DNA of 19,986 bases from CAZKMM01 sp964592965 (lineage in GTDB: Bacteria > RBG-13-61-14 > DRUE01): assembly GCA_964592965.1 (NCBI GenBank), contig CAZQJX010000039.1, positions 1 through 19,986 on the forward strand. Direction: 5' to 3'. How positions within the stretch are numbered: the stretch's first letter is position 1; the number at the start of each line of letters is the position of its first letter. The position numbers and the translations under genes were made by a program. This document shows positions 14,590-19,986 of this stretch, one piece after another. The notes under the pieces were generated by a model that was not told the origin of the DNA, searched no databases, and was given only the letters and a program-made list of their open reading frames with translations.

Positions 14590-15111
14590 TTAAACAATTT
14601 CTGCGCCGAGCACGCTTTCCATTTGCTTAAGCGCCCATTCGTGAGCGGATTGGTCAAAGCTGGCAACGCCGTTTTTGTAAACACGGATTTTATAATCCCG
14701 ATTGGCAAGCTCCTCAACTGTATAAAGCACGCAGATATTGGTGCAAACTCCGACCACTTCCACTAGTTCTGGCTTTTCCTTGGCAAGAATTTCCTCAAGA
14801 TTGGTCTGGTAAAATCCAGAGAATCTGCGTTTGGGAACAATGATTTCCCTTTTGGCAATGCCTTTAAGCTCGCTTATCACCTCTGCTTCTTTGGTGCCTT
14901 TTACGCAATGAGGCGGGAAGCGCTTGAATTCAAGGTCATCTGGGTCGTGGTTGTCAGCAATGAAAATCACCAGCTCGCCTGATTTCGCATATTCCTCTAC
15001 TTTATTTTTCACAAAGGGAATGATTTCTTCTGCCTGCTTTCCGCAGTAGAGCGGATACTCGGGTCTTAAAAATCCTTCCAGCATATCTACCACCAAGAGA
15101 ACCTTTGCCAT
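14590..15111 (-). CDS. Nicotinamidase-like cysteine hydrolase
   Basis: Isochorismatase-superfamily hydrolase; the best guess is nicotinamide to nicotinate in NAD salvage. Start chosen at ATG 15111, because GAGGTG sits six bases upstream; a GTG at 15120 would add three residues. The 173 residues contain the triad Asp9 (VVDML), Lys94 (VPKRRFSGF) and Cys127 (TNICV). They also hold the three metal ligands typical of nicotinamidases, Asp53 and His55 in ADNHDP and His68 in FPPHCVKGT. The presence of D-x-H plus P-H-C-x-x-GT favours nicotinamidase over isochorismatase or plain unknown cysteine hydrolases. It is the first gene of a pair with larA and diverges from the glycosidase gene. It may feed nicotinate to the dinucleotide from which the LarA cofactor is made (inference). 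Confidence 0.85.
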   Translation of the reverse strand: MAKVLLVVDMLEGFLRPEYPLYCGKQAEEIIPFVKNKVEEYAKSGELVIFIADNHDPDDLEFKRFPPHCVKGTKEAEVISELKGIAKREIIVPKRRFSGFYQTNLEEILAKEKPELVEVVGVCTNICVLYTVEELANRDYKIRVYKNGVASFDQSAHEWALKQMESVLGAEIV

Positions 15112-15220
15112 TTCTTTCACCTCGCTTTTTTCTTTAAAATTAAATTAGCAGAATTTGTCTGTCAAATTTTAAAATAATTTCTGCTAAAATATTGCAGGAG
15201 AAATTTTTAGGAGGAGCGAG
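15112..15220. promoter_or_regulatory. Divergent control region with a symmetric 9-bp inverted repeat
   Basis: TTAGCAGAA (15145-15153) and its exact inverse TTCTGCTAA (15179-15187) are 34 bases apart centre to centre, about three helical turns. The right arm covers a plus-strand extended -10, TGCTAAAAT (TG at 15182-15183, TAAAAT 15185-15190), serving the glycosidase. On the minus strand a perfect TTGACA (15165-15160) with a 17-base spacer points to TAATTT (15142-15137) for the nicotinamidase-larA pair; the left arm lies in that spacer. A protein bound to both arms could control both directions. The glycosidase has AGGAGGAG at 15209-15216. Confidence 0.55.
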
Positions 15221-17596
15221 ATGAGAAAGCAGGTTTTATTCTTAAAATCGCTTTTGTTAGTGCTGGTATTTTGGGCTGTATCTGCTTTTGCGCAAGAAGT
15301 TGAATGGACAAAAGGGGTATATTTTTCTGGTGCGCCCAGCTATGTTTCTGAATTTCAAACTCGCTTTCGGGACAACGGCGGACCGCTTAGCCCATTCGGA
15401 AGCCATTTTGGGATTAAAGCTGGGGTGGAGAGCAGGGAGTTTGCCTCTGTTCGGCATTATGCCTGCGCAACTGGCGTGCATATTCTTGATTATTCACGCA
15501 CAGGACTGGTTGGGATAAGCTCGGTCAGGTTCATTAAAGATGGTAAGCTCATCAAGGACGCCAAAGAGCGCCATATTCATTTTGAATATTTTGGCTGGAA
15601 GGAGCAGGCGGATTTTGATGATTTTTCTGCTCAGGCATTTGCGCTTTTTTTGGCAAGAGACCAGTATTTGATTGGGGTCAAGCTGAAAAACATCAGCCCC
15701 AAAACCCTTTATCTTGTGCCAATATTTTATTTCCAAAAAGAGGCGCAAAAGGTTTCGCAGAAGATGCTTGGCAAGTTCTTGGTTTTAAAATTTCGGGTTC
15801 AGCCCACTTTTGCAGGCGGAAAGAATTTTCTTGCTATTATTCCGTCCCTGCCCAAATTCAAGGTTGAGAAGGGCGAAAGAGCAGGATATTTCCAGCTCAG
15901 GGGAGAGGAGCTTAAACTTGCCCCAAGCGAGCAAAAAGAGTTTTGGTTTGTGTTTGGATATTCGCCGGACAGTCCAGAGCAGGCGCAAAAACTGGCAAAG
16001 CAGGCGCTGAGAAATTTCACCAGCATAGACCAAGCTTGGAAAAATATGCTTGCGTTTCGTGAAGAATTTTTCCGCTCCCTTCCCACGCCTCATCTTTCTG
16101 CAAGCGAAAAGGATTTTTACGAGCTCTATTTTATGTCTGCGACTGCGCTTGAAAATGCGCTTTATGCTCCTCGTGGAAAGATGAAATACTGGGCTTGTGT
16201 TCCCACCAAGGTTCATTACAACTGGTTCTGGCTATGGGATAGCGGATTTCAAGCAATAGGCTATAGCGAGTTTGCGCCTGAGCGTGCTCGTGATGTTATT
16301 CTCACCATTTTTCAATCCCAGCGCTCTGATGGGTTTGTCGCTCATATGGCAGATGAGCGGGCAAAGCCTTTAACCCCGCATTCCCAACCGCCAGTGTTCG
16401 GATACGCAGGAATGAAAATGATCTCTCGCTATCCGCTTGAACCCGCCAGCAGGGAATTTGAAAAGGAGCTTTATGAAAAAAGCAAGCTATTTATCCGCTG
16501 GTGGAAAAGGGCGCGTGATCAGAACCGAAATGGTCTTTTTGAGTATTTAAGCCAAGATGAAGGTGGGTGGGATAATTCTCCTCGGGCAAATTATGTTCCT
16601 AAGTTGATTTTTATACCTTACTGGGGATATTTGGGCGAGGTTCTGGGCTATCAGTTTAAGCCTCTGGACAATGTGGATTTAAATTCTTGGATGTATTTTT
16701 ACTATCTGGCAATGTCCAGATGGGCTGAGGATTTGGGGAAAAGAGATGAGGCAGAATATTGGAAAAAAGAAGCTAAAAGCCTTGCCCTGCGCATTGACCA
16801 GATTCTTTGGGACAAAGATTGCGCCTGCTGGCTTGATACTTACAGCTGGATTGGCTCAAAGAAATATCATCACTTTAAGGTGCTGACTCCTGCTATTTGG
16901 TTTCCTGCTTTTGCTGGCGCAACTCTTGATGAGAGAAAAGCCCGAGCAGTAATAGAAAAGCATCTTTTGAATCCAAAGGAGTTTTTCGGCAAATACCCAA
17001 TTCCTGTGGTTGCTTACAATGACCCATATTTTAACCCAGATATTCCGGGATGGATGGGAAGCATCTGGCTTTTCAGCGCTTATTCAGCGCTGGAGACGCT
17101 TTTTAAATACGGTTATGAAAAAGAGGCGCAGGAGCTTAGAAGGAGGCTTTTGGAGATGATGGCAGACCAAAACGGAATGAAAGGAATTTATGAAACTTAT
17201 GACCCACGCACAGGCAAGTATAAAAACAAACACTCAGATGGCGGATATTGTTCATTTCAATTCGGCTGGAGCAGTGCCTTTACAATGGAGATGATTCTTG
17301 AGCGCTATCAAGAGGAGAGATTTATTTTTCCGCAGACTTATAAGATTAAAGGATTTATTCGTGAAGCAAGAGATTTTTCTTCCCGAAATGTTTTTTACAA
17401 AATTGATGCAGGGTTGAATCTTCCCAGAGTTAATTTAAAAAGTATAGATGGTAATTCTCTTTTAGAAGCAAAAAGTATTCAACTAATTCTTTCTGACCCT
17501 TATAATACTTTAACTAGGAGAAAATTTAATGTGCAGATTAAAGATAAGAATTTTCAGATTGAGCTAGATAAAACTTATATCTTCAATTTAGATTGA
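15221..17596 (+). CDS. Secreted GH63-like glycoside hydrolase
   Basis: A signal peptide is clear: basic MRKQ, hydrophobic core to about residue 20, likely cut after AFA (24). The exported 791-residue protein has an N-terminal beta-rich half and, from about 290 to 695, an (alpha/alpha)6 toroid of the GH63 type, a family that includes alpha-glucosidases and mannosylglycerate/glucosylglycerate hydrolases. Landmarks: NWFWLWDSGF (Asp340), EGGWDNSPR (Asp451, the likely acid), NPDIPGWMGSIWLFSAYSAL, and GIYETYDPRTG (Glu658, the likely base), parallel to the acid and base of E. coli YgjK. The last 85-90 residues form a separate beta-like tail whose DNA is far more AT-rich than the rest. Substrate unknown; periplasmic or extracellular sugar recycling is the best guess. 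Its 3' end overlaps the convergent gene by 22 bases. GH37-type trehalase is a less likely alternative. Confidence 0.85.
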   Translation: MRKQVLFLKSLLLVLVFWAVSAFAQEVEWTKGVYFSGAPSYVSEFQTRFRDNGGPLSPFGSHFGIKAGVESREFASVRHYACATGVHILDYSRTGLVGISSVRFIKDGKLIKDAKERHIHFEYFGWKEQADFDDFSAQAFALFLARDQYLIGVKLKNISPKTLYLVPIFYFQKEAQKVSQKMLGKFLVLKFRVQPTFAGGKNFLAIIPSLPKFKVEKGERAGYFQLRGEELKLAPSEQKEFWFVFGYSPDSPEQAQKLAKQALRNFTSIDQAWKNMLAFREEFFRSLPTPHLSASEKDFYELYFMSATALENALYAPRGKMKYWACVPTKVHYNWFWLWDSGFQAIGYSEFAPERARDVILTIFQSQRSDGFVAHMADERAKPLTPHSQPPVFGYAGMKMISRYPLEPASREFEKELYEKSKLFIRWWKRARDQNRNGLFEYLSQDEGGWDNSPRANYVPKLIFIPYWGYLGEVLGYQFKPLDNVDLNSWMYFYYLAMSRWAEDLGKRDEAEYWKKEAKSLALRIDQILWDKDCACWLDTYSWIGSKKYHHFKVLTPAIWFPAFAGATLDERKARAVIEKHLLNPKEFFGKYPIPVVAYNDPYFNPDIPGWMGSIWLFSAYSALETLFKYGYEKEAQELRRRLLEMMADQNGMKGIYETYDPRTGKYKNKHSDGGYCSFQFGWSSAFTMEMILERYQEERFIFPQTYKIKGFIREARDFSSRNVFYKIDAGLNLPRVNLKSIDGNSLLEAKSIQLILSDPYNTLTRRKFNVQIKDKNFQIELDKTYIFNLD

Positions 17597-19869
17597 TTCT
17601 TCATAAATATTACCAATACAGATACTATCAAAAGAAACATTACACTTGCTAAACTGAAATAAAGCCCAACAACAAATGAAATTGGCTTGTAAATTAATTT
17701 CAGCTGATGCCTACCTTTAGGCACAAAGATGGCTCTGAAAATATAATCAGCTTCATAAATTTTTATTTCTTTTTTATCTAGTTCTGCTTTCCAACCAGGA
17801 AAATATGTTTCACTTATAAAAAGCCAGCAATCAGCAGGAGTATAAAGGTTAATAAGAAGATAGGATGGATTGATTCTTTTCAAAAATATTTTCCCATTAC
17901 GAATATTTACAGAGTTATTGGTAAGGGATATAATATTTTTTTCTCGTTTAAGAAGAATTTCGTTTTTATAATCAAAAGTTTTATTTTTGATAAAATTAAA
18001 AATCGCTCGGTTATCTGGAAAATAACGAATTTTCTTAACAAAAAATGCTCGCGGAAGAGCCGAAAGGTTTTCATATAAAAATAAAGGTTGTTTTGAAATA
18101 AGTTTGAGATTTAAAGGAGTTTGCTTCCAGTTTTCCCATTCAAAACGACTGATAAAAAGGCGAACATTTAGAAGATTAAATAAATAAGATTTATTTGATG
18201 ATATATTTTTAAGAAAACGAATAGAAAGCTGGTCATAAAAAGTGATTTTACCATTCTGCTTTTTAAAGCATTGTGGAAAAATAAGATTTAAAAATTGAGC
18301 ATATTTATATAAAGGAACTCTTATCCATGAGTCAATTGTGTCTGCTTTTAAAATCATTCCTGCAGAAAAAGGAAGCTGTGGGTCAAGTGGTGCAGTGTTA
18401 AAAATAAAATATCTAAAAATTGGGTCAGAGTTTTTGAGTGAAGAAATTAAATAAGGATGAAGTCGGAAATTCTTACCATCAGAACGAGGTAGATGTAATA
18501 ATGACCAGAAATAAATGTCAAAAGCTAAAAGCACGAAAAATATAGTTTTTAATGGAAATCTTTGGTATGTAAAACAAAAAATAACTGGTAAGATACCAAT
18601 GAAAAGTCGTAGTTCAAATCCTCCAAAGGGAAAATCCTTTTTAAAAATCAAACTTAAACTTAAAGCTAAAAGAAAATAACCAATACATATAATATAAAAC
18701 TTATAATTTAGATGAACCTTTTTCAATGAAAAAATATATTCCATTCCATATCCAGCAATTATAAGAAAAATAATTTCAAAAAAAGGTAGTAATCTATAAG
18801 GAACAATACTTTGTCCTAGAATAGGTATCCAAGAAATAGCTTTATGAAACAGAGGATTTAAAGAGAAAATAAAATAAATAGAAAATATGACAAGAATCCA
18901 ACTTATTTTTTTAGAAAAAGAAGACTTTTTTAAACCAATAATAAATGCAAAAACAGAAATAATCCCGAGATAAAAATGATTTATGCCAAAAAGAGGCTGA
19001 TATTTAAACTCCTTAAAAGGAATAGGATAAATAAATGAAAATAGTATTACAATAAGCAATTGTAATATCTGTTTTATGGAGAAGGAAATTTGAATTTTTG
19101 TCTCTGCTAAAGGAGACCTGATTGAATGAATAAGCAATTCTAAACCAGGTAAAAGTAAAGGTAAACAAAACAAAAAACCAATGATAAAAAATATAAAAAT
19201 CACAGGCAAAGTTTTAAAAGAAATAGAAAAATTTTTCCAAGAGAATAAAAAAAACAATACTATCCCAAGTAAGAAAAAGTTTAGTATTTCAATATCACCA
19301 GCAAAAACTGCAAATAAAAAAGAAATAATTAGCCCTAATGCATAAATAAAATAAGAGCTTTTAATAAATTTGAGAAAAAAGAAAAATATCCATCCAAGCC
19401 AACTGGCTGTATAAAAGCTGGGGAAGAAATTAAGATTAGTAAAATAAAATCCAGAAAAAAGATAGCTCAAACTTAATATAATACAAGAGAGCGGTTGAAA
19501 ATTAAGTTCACGAAACAAAAAATACATTCCCAGACCAGCAATTAAAAAATGGATAAATATAGATATACTAACCCCTCTTCCAAAATTAAAAAAAAGCTCT
19601 ATCCATTTTAATGGATAAAGAGAGCTAGTATGAAAGAAAGCTAAAAAAGGAATCCCACAGAGGTCATAAGGATTCCAGAGAGGAAATGTTTTGTGAATTA
19701 TATAAGAATCTTTTAAAAAATGAAAATAAGGATACCATTGATAAGCTAAATCAGAATTTTCTGGCTTATCTAAAATATATTTTCCAGCAAAAAAATTAGG
19801 AAGAAAGAAAAATATTATCAATACTGTAAGTAGAACAATCCATTTTTGTTGTCGTTGGATTATTTTCAT
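17575..19869 (-). CDS. YfhO-like multi-spanning membrane protein
   Basis: 764 residues. A single N-terminal hydrophobic helix is followed by NSDLAYQWYPYFHFLKDSY, then a dozen or so membrane spans to about residue 470, and a soluble C-terminal region ending with one more span (about 735-758). The C-terminal block ETYFPGWKAELDKKEIKIYEADYIFRAIFVPKGRHQLKLIYKP is highly typical of YfhO-type proteins, which share the GT-C fold and are linked to lipid-carried sugar transfer onto cell-wall polymers in Bacillus and others. The start ATG overlaps the upstream stop as ATGA and has no Shine-Dalgarno, so translation is probably coupled. The gene is much poorer in G+C than lon or the glycosidase: two 60-base lines hold 12 and 18 G+C against 31 in a lon line, suggesting a different origin. 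It overlaps the end of the glycosidase. Confidence 0.87.
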   Translation of the reverse strand: MKIIQRQQKWIVLLTVLIIFFFLPNFFAGKYILDKPENSDLAYQWYPYFHFLKDSYIIHKTFPLWNPYDLCGIPFLAFFHTSSLYPLKWIELFFNFGRGVSISIFIHFLIAGLGMYFLFRELNFQPLSCIILSLSYLFSGFYFTNLNFFPSFYTASWLGWIFFFFLKFIKSSYFIYALGLIISFLFAVFAGDIEILNFFLLGIVLFFLFSWKNFSISFKTLPVIFIFFIIGFLFCLPLLLPGLELLIHSIRSPLAETKIQISFSIKQILQLLIVILFSFIYPIPFKEFKYQPLFGINHFYLGIISVFAFIIGLKKSSFSKKISWILVIFSIYFIFSLNPLFHKAISWIPILGQSIVPYRLLPFFEIIFLIIAGYGMEYIFSLKKVHLNYKFYIICIGYFLLALSLSLIFKKDFPFGGFELRLFIGILPVIFCFTYQRFPLKTIFFVLLAFDIYFWSLLHLPRSDGKNFRLHPYLISSLKNSDPIFRYFIFNTAPLDPQLPFSAGMILKADTIDSWIRVPLYKYAQFLNLIFPQCFKKQNGKITFYDQLSIRFLKNISSNKSYLFNLLNVRLFISRFEWENWKQTPLNLKLISKQPLFLYENLSALPRAFFVKKIRYFPDNRAIFNFIKNKTFDYKNEILLKREKNIISLTNNSVNIRNGKIFLKRINPSYLLINLYTPADCWLFISETYFPGWKAELDKKEIKIYEADYIFRAIFVPKGRHQLKLIYKPISFVVGLYFSLASVMFLLIVSVLVIFMKNQSKLKI

Positions 19870-19986
19870 TTTATTTGTTCAATTTTAATTCCTTTGGGAA
19901 TAGGTTTACCTTTATAATAGAAATTTCCCGATTCATCTACCTGAAAATTTCCTCGGGCAATCTCTTCAATGGTTTTTGGAAAAATC
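19866..19986 (-). CDS. 3' end of an unidentified gene (runs off the window)
   Basis: The minus-strand frame is open from the window edge to TGA at 19868-19866. It encodes the last 39 residues, beginning IFPKTIEEIARGNFQVDE and ending in KIEQIK. The stop overlaps the YfhO-like start (ATGA), and that gene has no ribosome site of its own, which supports this frame as truly translated. The piece is too short to name a family. It is likely part of the same envelope-polysaccharide or membrane locus as the YfhO-like gene (inference). Confidence 0.65.
   Translation of the reverse strand, partial: IFPKTIEEIARGNFQVDESGNFYYKGKPIPKGIKIEQIK

Noticed and set aside
15785..16216. Minus-strand frame of 143 codons within the glycosidase gene
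   Set aside because: Shadow of the secreted enzyme; no support.
1..19986. CRISPR array, insertion sequence, prophage or toxin-antitoxin module
   Set aside because: No regularly spaced repeats, transposase or integrase motifs, or small paired toxin-like genes were seen on either strand.

Overview
This window comes from a bacterial chromosome. Most coding sequences have a strong Shine-Dalgarno site (AGGAGG type), several promoter-like sites carry TTGACA or extended -10 elements, and genes are packed into short operons with overlapping ends. The species cannot be named from sequence alone. The gene content (class I glutamine synthetase, an N-terminal four-cysteine glutamate synthase of the FMN-binding type, UbiD/UbiX/UbiA proteins as used in menaquinone synthesis, a LarA-type racemase) would suit an anaerobic or facultative, possibly uncultivated, bacterium. 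That is an inference.

Layout. (1) Bases 1-2055: a nitrogen-assimilation pair, the 5' part of a glutamate synthase-like gene (minus strand, cut by the window edge) diverging from glnA (plus). (2) Bases 2056-2677: a mostly non-coding stretch with a weak terminator, repeated TTGACAA half-sites, a short open fragment of unknown origin and a tRNA-Arg(CCU) on the minus strand. (3) Bases 2678-9268: a plus-strand operon, small heat-shock protein, Lon protease, thiamine-monophosphate kinase (ThiL) and two tandem CorC/HlyC-type CBS-domain membrane proteins. (4) Bases 9326-13177: a minus-strand operon, read from a two-helix small membrane protein through UbiD-like, UbiA-like and UbiX-like enzymes to an unrecognised protein with a possible winged helix. 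(5) Bases 13364-15111: a minus-strand pair, a nicotinamidase-like hydrolase followed by a LarA-type nickel-pincer racemase. (6) Bases 15221-17596: a secreted GH63-like glycoside hydrolase, divergent from the hydrolase/LarA pair across a 109-base region with a perfect 9-bp inverted repeat. (7) Bases 17575-19986: a strikingly AT-rich minus-strand block, a YfhO-like multi-spanning membrane protein overlapping by ATGA with the end of an unidentified upstream gene.

How the genes fit together. glnA and the glutamate synthase-like gene form a GS-GOGAT module. Hsp20 and Lon are a protein quality-control pair. UbiX makes the prenylated flavin that UbiD needs, and UbiA prenylates an aromatic acid, so this operon is most simply a quinone-tail segment. 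Nicotinamidase yields nicotinate, whose dinucleotide is the known precursor of the LarA cofactor, so that pair may be metabolically linked. I found no CRISPR array, rRNA, insertion sequence, prophage or obvious defence system. No clearly new multi-gene system is visible. The least explained parts are the unknown protein at 9326-9970, the symmetric divergent control region at 15112-15220, and the composition boundary inside the glycosidase gene near 17330.
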